Under the pieces are notes generated by a model. That model did not search any database and was not told the DNA's origin. It worked only from the letters and a program-made list of their open reading frames with translations. A stretch of DNA of 64,000 nt from Dyella_B sp036746095. Its GTDB lineage: Bacteria > Pseudomonadota > Gammaproteobacteria > Xanthomonadales > Rhodanobacteraceae. Below are positions 35,510-44,740 of this stretch, piece after piece. Every line of letters begins with the position of its first letter. Position 1 is the first letter of the stretch. The DNA lies in contig NZ_DAIOEU010000021.1 in the NCBI RefSeq assembly GCF_036746095.1, positions 1 to 64,000 on the forward strand, read 5' to 3'. The translations under genes and the position numbers were made by a program.

Positions 35510-36892
35510 TCATTTGCCAAACCAGGCGTGGTCATGCGCCAATGCCGCCACTTCGCCAATGATAAGCAGTGCCGGCGGGTGTATCGCATGTTCCTTGGCG
35601 TGCGCAGGCAGTTCGTGCAGCACGCCGCTTATCACCCGTTGCTGTGGCCGCGTGCCGTTCTCGATGATGGCAAACGGCGTATCCGGACGCCGGCCATGTG
35701 CCAGCAAGCGCTGGGTAAATTCCTCCAGCCTGGCCACGCCCATATAGACGGCCATGGTCTGGTGATCCTGCGCCAGTGCCGGCCAGTCCATGGCGTCCAT
35801 GGATTCCTTGCCATGGCCGGTAAGCAGGTGCACGGTGCGTGCGTGGTCGCGGTGGGTGAGTGGAATACCTGCGTAGGCGGCGCAAGCGACGGCGGCGGTG
35901 ACGCCGGGCACGATTTCGTACGGGATGCCGTGCTGGCGCAGGAATTCCATCTCTTCGCCGCCGCGCCCGAAAACGAACGGATCGCCGCCTTTCAGCCGCA
36001 CCACCAGTCGGCCTGCCTGCGCCTGTTCGAGCAGCAGTTGATGGATCTGCTCCTGTTGGGTGTGCCGCCCCCCGCAGCGCTTGCCGACGTCGATGCGCTC
36101 GGCATCGCGGCGCGCGAGCGCGAGCACGGCGTCGCTGACCAGTGAGTCATGCAGGATGACGTCGGCGCGATTGAGCGCGCGTAATGCATGCAAGGTGAGC
36201 AAGCCTGGATCGCCGGGACCGGCGCCGACCAGCAGCACAGAACCTTTTGCCGAAGGAGATGCTGGCGCGTTCAACGCATCCAGCAAGATTTGTTCGGCGT
36301 CGTCGGGCCTGGCATGGCGCAGCAGCGCCATGACCGGCCCGTCATGCAGCCAGTCGTAGAACGCGCGGCGCTCGGCCAGGTGCGGCCAGCGTTGCGTGAT
36401 GCGTGTGCGGTGCCTTTGCGCCAGCGCGGTAAGCGGGCCAAGCGCATGATCGAGTTCGGTTTCCAGCGTTTCGCGTACGCGCCGGGCAATCACCGGTGCG
36501 GCGCCACCGGTGGAAACGGCCACGATCAATGGCGTGCGATCCACCAAGGCCGGCACCTGGAAGCGGGACAGGGCCGGAGCGTCCACCACGTTGGCGAGAA
36601 TGCGGCGTTGCTCGGCGTTCGCGGCAACCTCGGCATTCAATTCGTGATCGTCGGTGGCGGCAATGACCAGCCACACACCATCCAGCCACGCAGGCTGGAA
36701 GCTGCCGGCGAGGTGGTCGATCTTGCCTGCCTCGGCTTGTTGCAGCAGGGCAGGCGTCAGTACCGGTGCGCCAACGCGTACGCGCGCACCCGCCGCGAGC
36801 AGCATGGCTGTCTTGCGTTCCGCGACGTGGCCGCCGCCGACCACCAGCACGGGCAGTCCGGTCAGGTCGGCAAAGAGTGGATAGAGCCCCAT
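35510..36892 (-). CDS. cysG: Siroheme synthase CysG (dehydrogenase/chelatase and methyltransferase)
   Basis: A 460-residue bifunctional enzyme. The N-terminal precorrin-2 dehydrogenase/ferrochelatase has the NAD motif VLVVGGGHVAERKTAMLL and FVVSTGGAAPVIARRVRE-type loop (here IVAVSTGGAAPVIARRVR). From about residue 215 the SAM-dependent uroporphyrinogen methyltransferase follows: VLLVGAGPGDPGLLTLHA, VVRLKGGDPFVFGRGGEE, VPGVTAAVACAAYAGIPLTHR. ATG 36892 gives the family N-terminus MGLYPLFADL; GTG 36910 is also in frame. It makes sirohaem for NirB and lies head-on to the nas operon. Confidence 0.96.
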   Translation of the reverse strand: MGLYPLFADLTGLPVLVVGGGHVAERKTAMLLAAGARVRVGAPVLTPALLQQAEAGKIDHLAGSFQPAWLDGVWLVIAATDDHELNAEVAANAEQRRILANVVDAPALSRFQVPALVDRTPLIVAVSTGGAAPVIARRVRETLETELDHALGPLTALAQRHRTRITQRWPHLAERRAFYDWLHDGPVMALLRHARPDDAEQILLDALNAPASPSAKGSVLLVGAGPGDPGLLTLHALRALNRADVILHDSLVSDAVLALARRDAERIDVGKRCGGRHTQQEQIHQLLLEQAQAGRLVVRLKGGDPFVFGRGGEEMEFLRQHGIPYEIVPGVTAAVACAAYAGIPLTHRDHARTVHLLTGHGKESMDAMDWPALAQDHQTMAVYMGVARLEEFTQRLLAHGRRPDTPFAIIENGTRPQQRVISGVLHELPAHAKEHAIHPPALLIIGEVAALAHDHAWFGK

Positions 36893-37057
36893 GATGTGTT
36901 CCCGGTACACCAGCTTATGTGGCTAGATTAATGCGTAAGTGTGCGTGTGCCTTGCGACGATGCGGAATAAAGTGGTGGATATGTCTATTTGTTTTGCGGT
37001 GGCGTTCCGCCACGCGCTTCGCGCGCGGCGGAATGTCCTTGGAAAACGTCGAATGAC

Positions 37058-37546
37058 TCAAGGCCGCACGGCGGTCACTTCAATCTCCACGCGAAACCCC
37101 GGATTCGCCAACCCGGCCACCTGGATCGCCGAACGCGCCGGCAGCTTGGACTGCTCCTTGGTGCCGAAGAACTGGGTATAGCCGGCCATGAAACCGGTGA
37201 AATCCATCCGTCCGCCATGTGTTTGGTCGCCGACCAGGAATGCCTGCATCTTCACCACGTCGCCCATGTCCAGATGCATGCTTTGCAATTGCTTCTGGAT
37301 GGCGGTGAGCGCGCCGATGGTCTGGGTCTTGGTATCGCCGTAGGCGGCGACGGAATCCTTCGGCGCCTTGGCATCGATCACTGGCGGCACCATGCCGCTG
37401 AGAAACACGATTGATTTGCCTGCCGGCACTTCCACCGCGGCGGAGATGGGGAAATTGCTGTGGGGCAGTTTGTAGCGGATGGCGTCTTGCGCATGGGCGA
37501 AGGCGGGTGTCGTGAGCAGCAATGCAAGCAAGGCCGGTTTCTGCAT
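37058..37546 (-). CDS. Exported RidA/YjgF family protein
   Basis: A 162-residue protein with a signal peptide (KPALLALLLTTPAFAHA) and a RidA-like domain: SIVFLSGMVPP, then QTIGALTAIQKQLQSMHLDMGDVVKMQAFLVG and ARSAIQVAGLANPGFRVEIEVTAV. The conserved RidA catalytic Arg is plausibly the R of PARSAIQV. GGAGGA precedes ATG 37546. Secreted RidA-like proteins are common in Xanthomonadales; whether they deaminate imines in the periplasm is not known. It is monocistronic. Confidence 0.85.
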   Translation of the reverse strand: MQKPALLALLLTTPAFAHAQDAIRYKLPHSNFPISAAVEVPAGKSIVFLSGMVPPVIDAKAPKDSVAAYGDTKTQTIGALTAIQKQLQSMHLDMGDVVKMQAFLVGDQTHGGRMDFTGFMAGYTQFFGTKEQSKLPARSAIQVAGLANPGFRVEIEVTAVRP

Positions 37547-37785
37547 GGCGAATCCTCCGGTGGTGCGTAGGTTGGGTGAGCGCCAATGGCGTTGACTTGG
37601 GCGCACATCTCGATGCTTGCCGCCTTGCACTCCCTCCCCTGCTGCACGCAGCGCAGGGAGTCGATCATCGCCAGCATCGAGCTTTGCGCGCCCAAATTGG
37701 TGCCATGGGGGTTGGCGCAGCGTAACCCAACGGCTGCGATGGAGCGTGGTTGCATTCCTCCGTTGAAGTTCCGGCTGGCTCCAGG

Positions 37786-38613
37786 CTATGGCGCGATGCT
37801 GGCGATGTAGTAGTCGCCCTGCCGCGCCACGCGCATCGGCATGCCGAATGCCTCGGTCAACGCTTGGTCCGTCAGCACGCTGGCCTTGTTGCCCTTGCGC
37901 AACAGTTGGCCTTCGCGCAGCAGAACCAGGTGTTCGATCTCCGGCAGAATCTCTTCTACATGATGCGTCACCAGCAACAGGGTCACGCCCTGTTGGGCGA
38001 GCTGCCGCAGGCTTTCGAGAAAGCGCCGGCGGCTGGCCGGATCAAGTCCGGTGCACGGTTCATCCAGCAATAGCGCACGCGGTTTGTGCACCAGCGCACG
38101 TGCAATCAACACGCGACGCGCTTCGCCGGTGGAAAGGCTGCCCATCTGGCGGCCGACAAGTTGCGAGGCTTGTACTTGTGCCAGTGCTTCCAGCGCACGC
38201 TGGCGCATGGCTTCGGTGACTTCGTGGTTGACCCACAGCCCGCGTGCGGCGAAGAAACTGGAGACGACCGCATCGAAAACTTCCAGCGGTGCATCCTCGT
38301 TGGTGAAATCGCCTTGCACGGCGGGCGAGACGATACCGATCAGGCTGCGCAGCTCGGTCACGTTCCAGCGGTCGCGGCCGAATACCTTGATGGTGGGTGT
38401 GCCATCGTCGCGAGCCAGCGGATAGATCTGCCGCGCGATCAACCGAATCAACGTGGATTTGCCCGAGCCGTTGGCGCCGAGGATGGCGGTGTGCTGGCCG
38501 GCGGCAAGCCGCAGGCTCAGGCGGTCCAGGATCAGGCGCTCGCCGCGCAGTACGCTGGCTTCGTGGATATCCAGCAGGGGGGCGGCATCGAAGTGGGTGG
38601 TGTCGGGACTCAT
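37786..38613 (-). CDS. ABC transporter ATP-binding protein (orphan, ModF/YlmA-like)
   Basis: A 275-residue ATPase with Walker A GANGSGKST (46-54), signature SLSTGEARRVLIARAL (LSGGQ variant LSTGE), Walker B ALLLDEPCTGLD and H-loop LLVTHHVEE. No permease or binding protein is beside it, so it is an orphan. LSTGE rather than LSGGQ and the Q-loop region (IGIVSPAVQGDFT) recall the single-domain relatives of ModF/YlmA, sometimes tied to metal or stress handling. Its role is unassigned. Confidence 0.8.
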   Translation of the reverse strand: MSPDTTHFDAAPLLDIHEASVLRGERLILDRLSLRLAAGQHTAILGANGSGKSTLIRLIARQIYPLARDDGTPTIKVFGRDRWNVTELRSLIGIVSPAVQGDFTNEDAPLEVFDAVVSSFFAARGLWVNHEVTEAMRQRALEALAQVQASQLVGRQMGSLSTGEARRVLIARALVHKPRALLLDEPCTGLDPASRRRFLESLRQLAQQGVTLLLVTHHVEEILPEIEHLVLLREGQLLRKGNKASVLTDQALTEAFGMPMRVARQGDYYIASIAP

Positions 38614-38692
38614 GCCCGAACCTTGCCTGCTACGGCGGGTGATGGCAAGCGATGGACGTACAGACGTCCAGATGGCTGAATGTGCGCGCTAC

Positions 38693-38905
38693 CTATTGCG
38701 TTTGCTGCTCGATCTGCTTGTCCTGCTCGGCGGCGTGCTGGTTGACGACCTTCTGCACGTCCTTGGCGCGCTGTTCGTCCTGTTTCATCGCATCCCACGG
38801 CGCGCTGGGTTGGGCGGCGGCCTTGGGATCGGACTGCGGTGCGGGTGGCTTGCCGCTGCAGGTGCTCAGGGTTAGCAGGCAGAGCAGGGCGGTGGCGGTT
38901 CTCAT
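38693..38905 (-). CDS. Small predicted lipoprotein
   Basis: A 70-residue protein with signal sequence MRTATALLCLLTLSTC, a lipobox LSTC, then a Pro/Gln-rich and Lys/Glu-rich helix (MKQDEQRAKDVQKVVNQHAAEQDKQIEQQTQ). ATG 38905 gives the lipobox at the right distance; a longer frame upstream lacks it. No family recognised. It lies divergent from the SDR gene. Confidence 0.7.
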   Translation of the reverse strand: MRTATALLCLLTLSTCSGKPPAPQSDPKAAAQPSAPWDAMKQDEQRAKDVQKVVNQHAAEQDKQIEQQTQ

Positions 38906-38988
38906 GAGATGACCTCGATCAGCATGGGCACAGTGTCCTGCGAGCGGACGCTTCGGACAAGCGACGCCGTTCATGTAAGCTGCATCGC

Positions 38989-39771
38989 ATGAACAGCCGC
39001 ATCGACGCCTGGCAACTGCAGGATCACACCGTGCTCATTACCGGCGCCAGCAAGGGCATCGGCTACGCCACCGCGCGCGAACTGGCCGGATTGGGTGCCG
39101 ACCTGCTGCTGGTGGCGCGCGATGACGACTACCTGGAGCAGGTGCGCGTGGAATTGACGGACGATTTTCCCGGCATCGAGGTGCTGGCGTTCGCCGCCGA
39201 CGTGAGCGTGGCGGAAGACCGCCTGGCCGTGTTCGATTGGATCGCCGATCTGGAATCACCGGTGTCGCTGCTCGTCAACAACGCCGGCGGGAACAGCCCG
39301 AAGGCCACGCTCGACTACGAGGAGGCCGAGTATCGCGCGATCTTCGAGCAGAACCTGTTTTCGGCCTACGAAATGTGCCGCCTCGCGCATCCGCAGTTGA
39401 TCCAGCATGCGCACGCGGCGATCGTGAATGTCGGCTCGGTTTCCGGCACGACGCATGTGCGCACGGGTTCGCCCTATGGCATGAGCAAGGCGGCGCTGCA
39501 TCAACTGACGCGCAACCTGGCCGCCGAATGGGCGGTGGATGGCATTCGCGTCAACGCGGTGGCGCCTTGGTATATCCGCACGCAGCGTTCGGAGCCCGCC
39601 TTGGCGGATGCCGATTATCTGGATGAAGTGCTGGACCGCACCCCGCTCAAGCGTATTGGCGAGCCGGAGGAAGTGGCGGCGGCCATCGCTTTTCTTTGCC
39701 TGCCGGCGGCGAGCTACATCACCGGGCAGGTGCTGGCGGTGGATGGCGGGTTTCTCAATTACGGCTTTTGA
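38989..39771 (+). CDS. SDR family oxidoreductase (tropinone reductase-like)
   Basis: A 260-residue classical short-chain dehydrogenase/reductase. The NAD(P) loop is TGASKGIG (19-26), then NNAGG, the catalytic Ser in VGSVSGTTHVRTGSPYGMSK with Tyr and Lys in YGMSK, and PWYIRT. The C-terminal GQVLAVDGGFLNYGF is typical. It resembles tropinone-reductase-like/glucose-dehydrogenase SDRs; the substrate is unknown. It is monocistronic and converges on degV. Confidence 0.88.
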   Translation: MNSRIDAWQLQDHTVLITGASKGIGYATARELAGLGADLLLVARDDDYLEQVRVELTDDFPGIEVLAFAADVSVAEDRLAVFDWIADLESPVSLLVNNAGGNSPKATLDYEEAEYRAIFEQNLFSAYEMCRLAHPQLIQHAHAAIVNVGSVSGTTHVRTGSPYGMSKAALHQLTRNLAAEWAVDGIRVNAVAPWYIRTQRSEPALADADYLDEVLDRTPLKRIGEPEEVAAAIAFLCLPAASYITGQVLAVDGGFLNYGF

Positions 39772-39917
39772 GTGCCTGCCCGTGCAGGCTGGATGCAATC
39801 CGGCTTCTTGCGCGTCTTAAGGCAACTGATCAAGTATCGCCGCACTTTTCCACAGCGATTGGGGAAACCCTGGTGGCAACCCTGTGGACAACTCTTCACG
39901 AGGCTTTGATGACAGGC

Positions 39918-39941
39918 ACTTGCACGACATTGTGCAAGTTT
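39918..39941. terminator. Terminator-like hairpin between SDR and DegV genes
   Basis: ACTTGCAC-GACATT-GTGCAAGT is a perfect 8-base stem followed by TTT. It lies between convergent genes. Confidence 0.55.
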
Positions 39942-39967
39942 TGCTCAGCAGCAACGCTGGGCGGACA

Positions 39968-40912
39968 TCAGAAGTCGACCTGGTGTTCTTCCGCGGCAAA
40001 GCCGATCGTTACCGCGCCTTGGCCGACGTTGACCATGCCGGTGATGCTCATCGGCGCCTGCATCAGGGCGACGCCGCATTCCTCGCAAGCCTGCGCCAGC
40101 TTGTCGAAGCCGGGCAGCGTGGGCAGTTCGCTGAGGTCACCGCCGTACGCGGTGCACATGGCAGGTACCAGCAGGCCGGCACGCACACGGTCGGCGGCAT
40201 AGCCGAACAGGGTTTCGCAGCCGTGCTCCCAGCCGCGCACCTTGCCGACCGGCGTGGTATCGCCGCGATAGGCGCGGATCAGCGGCTTGATGTCCAAGGT
40301 AGAACCCAGCACGGCACTGAACAGGCCCACGCTGCGGTCGCCTTTTTTCTTGGCGCGGGCGCGCAGGTAATACAGGTCGCGCGGCAGCATGTAGCCATAG
40401 GAGTTTTCGGCGATGTACGCCAATCGCTCGCGGATCGCGGCTGGCGTTTCATTCGCCTGCATCAGGCGCACGGCCTCGACGATGCTCGGCGCGGAACCTG
40501 CGAACAGGCTGCGCGTATCCAGCACGCGCATCAGGAATGGACCGGTGATGCCGAGCGGCTCGCGCACCCTGCGGTAGTTTTTCAACACCGCGAAGCTGGC
40601 CTTGACCACGTTGTCGTAGATCGGGCTGCGCGATGGCGTAATGGTGAGGCAGAACACGCAATCCTTTTCCAGCACCAGCTTATCCAGGAATAGCTTCTGC
40701 ACGTCCTCGACCGAACACGGTTCGGTTTCTGCCGAGTGGCTGCGGCTGCCTAGTTTGAGATCGAAAAAGCGCTGGATTTCGGCCGGATCGCGATTGTCCT
40801 TGAACACGGAATCGTCGATGCGCACGGCGATAGGCATGACGGCAATGTCGTGCTGCTGCAAAAACTGCCGCGGCAGATCGCAGGATGCATCGATAGCCAA
40901 GCCCATGCGCAT
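39968..40912 (-). CDS. DegV family fatty-acid-binding protein
   Basis: A 314-residue cytosolic protein with DegV family landmarks: LAIDASCDLPRQFLQQHDIAVMPIAVRID (start with the S/D-rich loop), the SAETEPCSVEDV segment, CVFCLTITPSRSPIYDNVV (the TSSxS-like pocket) and the late IKPLIRAYRG. DegV/FakB proteins bind fatty acids for the acyl-phosphate pathway; the FakA kinase partner is not nearby. Gammaproteobacterial DegV proteins are less studied and the ligand is unknown. Confidence 0.85.
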   Translation of the reverse strand: MRMGLAIDASCDLPRQFLQQHDIAVMPIAVRIDDSVFKDNRDPAEIQRFFDLKLGSRSHSAETEPCSVEDVQKLFLDKLVLEKDCVFCLTITPSRSPIYDNVVKASFAVLKNYRRVREPLGITGPFLMRVLDTRSLFAGSAPSIVEAVRLMQANETPAAIRERLAYIAENSYGYMLPRDLYYLRARAKKKGDRSVGLFSAVLGSTLDIKPLIRAYRGDTTPVGKVRGWEHGCETLFGYAADRVRAGLLVPAMCTAYGGDLSELPTLPGFDKLAQACEECGVALMQAPMSITGMVNVGQGAVTIGFAAEEHQVDF

Positions 40913-41551
40913 GTGCCAACCCCGTCTTCAATGTGCGGCTCGAACATAACATGACGGTCGCACTCGGGCCTGTCGCGGTGCGCCAAGGGCGTGCCCGGTT
41001 TTTTCTTCGTGCGTCATGCACCGTGGTGAGGCATGGGTGCATGCGTCTACGCCACCGATAGCGAAGCGCATGCTGCTTGAACGGCAGCCATGGTCGATGG
41101 CTTTGGGGGCAGGTACTTCCCGGCGCGGAAGCAATGGCTTGAGGGAATTCTTACGGTCGGCGTCCGTGCCGCGGGTGAAGCCCTGCGAAATTATGCGGTT
41201 ATTGTCAGGCAGGCGACAGGATCCATCGGTGATTACCTATATGGATCAAACGATTACATGGTTTTATGCGTAATTTTCCAGGCCGGTCGACAGCGCAAGA
41301 AGTCGTGGCGGATTGCTAAGAAATTGTTGACACCCGTCCGGGCGGTAACGTAAGTTCTTGAAGAATGGGGCAGCGGCCTGTGCAAATCGCTATCGGCGAG
41401 AAGCGCCTAACCACCGGGGGATTTTGCCAGGTGATCGGTAAGGGGGTTCCTGGCAAAGACGGTGTGGTGCCCTGCTTGTTCGGAGCTTGCACGAGCAGTT
41501 CGTGCAGGTCGTGGTTTCTAGCCCAATGGGCTTTCTGGGGAGAGGTCAATA
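40913..41551. other. Long upstream region of the first Oar-like receptor
   Basis: No supported gene in 639 bases. It holds the degV and receptor promoters. A possible -35 TTGACA lies at 41327-41332 but its -10 is poor. The last 130 bases form a structured leader listed separately. Confidence 0.5.
41423..41506 (+). promoter_or_regulatory. Structured 5' leader of the first Oar-like receptor gene
   Basis: TTTGCCAGG (41423-41431) pairs exactly with CCTGGCAAA (41449-41457), flanked by weaker CCACC/GGTGTGG pairing. A second stem TGCACGA (41488-41494) pairs with TCGTGCA (41500-41506). The ATG is 45 bases later with GGGGAGAGG before it. No known riboswitch class was recognised. Confidence 0.4.
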
Positions 41552-44500
41552 ATGAGTAAGCATTACATGATGGGCACGGGTCATCCCCGTCGCCATGCTC
41601 TTGCTGCGGCGCTTGCAATCAGCTTGGGTTTCACCGGCGTGGCAATGGCACAGTCCACCACCGGTTCGTTCTTCGGCCAGGCTCCGGTCGGCGATTCGGT
41701 CACGGTGGTCAGCCAGACCGGCATCAGCCGCGACGTGCCGGTGGATAGCACCGGTCGCTATCGCGTCGGCAATCTTCCAGTGGGTAGCTACACGGTCCAG
41801 CTGAAAAAAGATGGCGCCATCGTGGACACTCGCAACGATGTGACGTTGAACGTTGGCGTGGGCACGGAAGTCAGCTTCGCGGCCAAGGTCCTCAATACCG
41901 TGACGGTGAGCGCCAACTCGATCCCGAAAATCGACGTGACTTCGGTCGACTCTCGTTCGGTGATTACCTCCAAGGACCTGGAACGCCTGCCGCTCGGACG
42001 CACCGCAGAAGCCATCGCGCTGCTGGCGCCGGGCGTGGTGCAGGGCAGCGGCTTCTTCAACAATTCGCTCTCCTTCGGCGGCGGTAGCCCGAGCGAGAAC
42101 GCGTACTACATCAACGGTTTCAGCAGCTCCGATCCGCTCTCCAACCTGGGCGGCGTGGGCCTGCCGTACGGCTCGATCGATCAGCAGGAAACGTACATCG
42201 GCGGCTACAGCGCCAAGTACGGCCGTTCCGACGGCGGCGTCATCAACCAGATCGGCAAGCAAGGCACCAACGAGTGGCATTTTGGCGGCCAGGTGCTGTG
42301 GGAGCCGCGCTTTGCCGAGTCTGATCCGGTGAGCCGCTACTACCCCAATATGTCGCTGCCCTCCGGCTATACCTATGCCCAGTCGAACCTGCCGGGCACG
42401 ATTTACCAAGCACGCCAGAACGACAAGCAGTGGCGCACGGTGTATGACGCCTACGTGGGCGGCCCGCTGATCAAGGACAAGCTGTTCTTCTTCCTGGCGG
42501 CCGAATCAGAGAAGGTGGAAGGTCGCAGCACCAATACCTCGGATGCTTCGCAGGCTGCCTATCTCGATTACACGAACAAGCTGCAGAAGTTCTACGGCAA
42601 GATCAACTGGAACATCACCGACAACAACCTGCTGGAATTCACGCACATCGTGAACAAGCAGCCGGGTGACGCCGGCAACATCGATCCGACCGGCAACCCC
42701 GCGATTTCGCCGGAAGTGAGCTCGGGTGAATACTACGGTTACAACTACGCCACCGGCAAAACCGGCGGGGCGCTGGGGCTGTATCCGATCTGGTCGAAGA
42801 ACTCGACCACGCTCGACATCATCAAATACACCGGCTACATCACGCAGGACCTGACGGTAAGCGCCACTTTCGGCAAGAACGACGTCACGAACTTCACCGA
42901 GATTCCGGGCCAGAACGCAACCGATCCTTTCATTGCCAACCCGCTCAACCAGAACCCGGCTTACACGGGCGGCGGCACGATCACGAATAGCAATACGGTT
43001 CGCCTGATCAATTCGCCCGATGCCAAGACCCGTACACATGGCCTGCGTCTGGACGTCGACTACCACCTGGGTAGCCATGATCTGTCCGTGGGTATGGACA
43101 ACATGTTCTACCACGCTTCTGACCAAGGCCAGGTCACCAGCGGTCCCGGTTATGCCTGGTACTACTTCATCACCCAGACCCCGAATGATCCGATCAACAG
43201 CTATTCGGCGGCTCCCGGTTCGCCTTACTACGCGCGTCAGCGCATCTTCCACGACGCCACCAGCATGTCGGTCGCGCAGAAGGCGTACTACCTGGAAGAC
43301 AAGTGGCAGGCGACCGACCGCTGGATGATCGACGTCGGCTTGCGCAACGACCGGTTCACCAACCTCAACAACGCCGAGCAGCCGTACGTCCGCAGCGGTA
43401 ACCAGTGGGCGCCCCGCTTGGGAACGAGCTGGGACGTGTTCGGTGATTCCAGCCTGAAGGTATACGCCAACCTGGGCCGTTACTACCTTGCTCTGCCGAG
43501 CAGCGTGGCGATCCGTGGTGCTTCGGCATCCACGTATACGGATCAGTATTTCACCTACTCGGGCATTGCGGCGAACGGTGCACCGACTGGCTTGACCGCC
43601 CTGGGCCCGGCACACTCGGCGGACAACGAATACGGTGTTACGCCCGATCCGAAGACATTCACCGCCACCAACCTGCGTTCCGAGTACCAGGATGAGCTGA
43701 TTCTGGGCTTCGACAAGACCCTGGGTTCGGCCTGGACTACCGGTGCGAAGTTCACCCTGCGCCGCCTGGAAAGCGCGATCGACGACGTCTGCGACACGGA
43801 CAAGATTGCCACCAAACTGACGTCCATGGGCTTGGTCGCGGCTGACTACATTACCGATCAGCCGGGCTGCCGCCTGATCAATCCAGGCAAGAGCAATGAC
43901 TTCCTGGTCGCGCGTACGGACGGCACCGGTTACACCAAGGTGACGATGACCAAGGACGATTGGGGCTTCACCGAAGGTGCCAAGCGCAAGTACTACGCGT
44001 TGAACATGTACCTGGAGCATCCGTTTGACGGCAAGTGGCAGGCACGTTTGGATTACACCTTCTCGCGCAGCTACGGCAACACGGAAGGCCAGGTACGCTC
44101 GGATATCGGCCAGACCGACGTCAGCAAGACGGAGGACTGGGACTTCGCCGCACTCATGGCGAATGCCAACGGCGTGCTGTTCAATGACCGCACACACCAG
44201 ATCAAGGCTTATGGCGTTTACGCCATCACCTCGGAATGGATGGTCTCGGGCCGCCTTGTGGCAACCTCGGGCGCGCCCAAGAGCTGCCTTGGCTACTACC
44301 CGCCGCCGGATACCGATCCGTCGGGCTACCTTGCGGCTTACCACTACTGCTTCGCCCAGCCGTCTTCTCCGGGCGCAGTAGGCCGCATGCCCTGGAACAT
44401 GCGATTGGATATGGGCGTGATGTATCGTCCGATGTTCGCGCAGCAGAAGCTGGCCTTCGGCCTGGATGTGTTCAATGTGTTGAATCGCCAAGTGCCGACG

Positions 44501-44617
44501 CAGTGGAGTGCTACCAGCGAGTCCTCGTCGCCCGGTACCGTGCTCAACACCTATGGCCTGGGCATGTACTACACCCAGCCGCGCTATGTGCGTTTGTCGG
44601 TGTCTTACGACTACTGA
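41552..44617 (+). CDS. TonB-dependent receptor with N-terminal Oar-type domain, paralogue 1
   Basis: A 1021-residue outer-membrane protein. A signal peptide (ALAAALAISLGFTGVAMA) is followed by a carboxypeptidase-regulatory-like beta-sandwich (residues ~35-110: STTGSFFGQAPVGDSVTVV...GRYRVGNLPVGSYTVQL), then a plug with TVSANSIPKIDVTS..SVITSKDLERLPLGRTAEAIALLAPGVVQG, and a large barrel ending YVRLSVSYDY. Oar-type receptors have been linked to protein or peptide uptake and adhesion rather than iron. Paralogous to the gene at 45488-48784. A strong terminator follows. The N-terminal domain repeats the AQ(S/A)TTGS...F start of its paralogue. Confidence 0.88.
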   Translation: MSKHYMMGTGHPRRHALAAALAISLGFTGVAMAQSTTGSFFGQAPVGDSVTVVSQTGISRDVPVDSTGRYRVGNLPVGSYTVQLKKDGAIVDTRNDVTLNVGVGTEVSFAAKVLNTVTVSANSIPKIDVTSVDSRSVITSKDLERLPLGRTAEAIALLAPGVVQGSGFFNNSLSFGGGSPSENAYYINGFSSSDPLSNLGGVGLPYGSIDQQETYIGGYSAKYGRSDGGVINQIGKQGTNEWHFGGQVLWEPRFAESDPVSRYYPNMSLPSGYTYAQSNLPGTIYQARQNDKQWRTVYDAYVGGPLIKDKLFFFLAAESEKVEGRSTNTSDASQAAYLDYTNKLQKFYGKINWNITDNNLLEFTHIVNKQPGDAGNIDPTGNPAISPEVSSGEYYGYNYATGKTGGALGLYPIWSKNSTTLDIIKYTGYITQDLTVSATFGKNDVTNFTEIPGQNATDPFIANPLNQNPAYTGGGTITNSNTVRLINSPDAKTRTHGLRLDVDYHLGSHDLSVGMDNMFYHASDQGQVTSGPGYAWYYFITQTPNDPINSYSAAPGSPYYARQRIFHDATSMSVAQKAYYLEDKWQATDRWMIDVGLRNDRFTNLNNAEQPYVRSGNQWAPRLGTSWDVFGDSSLKVYANLGRYYLALPSSVAIRGASASTYTDQYFTYSGIAANGAPTGLTALGPAHSADNEYGVTPDPKTFTATNLRSEYQDELILGFDKTLGSAWTTGAKFTLRRLESAIDDVCDTDKIATKLTSMGLVAADYITDQPGCRLINPGKSNDFLVARTDGTGYTKVTMTKDDWGFTEGAKRKYYALNMYLEHPFDGKWQARLDYTFSRSYGNTEGQVRSDIGQTDVSKTEDWDFAALMANANGVLFNDRTHQIKAYGVYAITSEWMVSGRLVATSGAPKSCLGYYPPPDTDPSGYLAAYHYCFAQPSSPGAVGRMPWNMRLDMGVMYRPMFAQQKLAFGLDVFNVLNRQVPTQWSATSESSSPGTVLNTYGLGMYYTQPRYVRLSVSYDY

Positions 44618-44624
44618 GTTGCAC

Positions 44625-44650
44625 GAGTACCTCTCGCACGGGAGGTACTC
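44625..44650 (+). repeat. Inverted repeat after first Oar-like receptor
   Basis: GAGTACCTC (44625-44633) pairs with GAGGTACTC (44642-44650). It directly precedes the terminator hairpin and may be an mRNA-protecting stem. Confidence 0.6.
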
Positions 44651-44659
44651 ATTTACTCC

Positions 44660-44689
44660 AACGCCTCGGCAGTGCCGAGGCGTTTTTTT
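44660..44689 (+). terminator. Rho-independent terminator of first Oar-like receptor
   Basis: AACGCCTCGGC-agt-GCCGAGGCGTT followed by TTTTTT; an 11-base stem and T tract 42 bases after the stop. Confidence 0.9.
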
Positions 44690-44740
44690 ATAGAAATAAT
44701 GCTGCGCAGATCGGGTCGGCGCGGCGCAGATCCCACGGCA

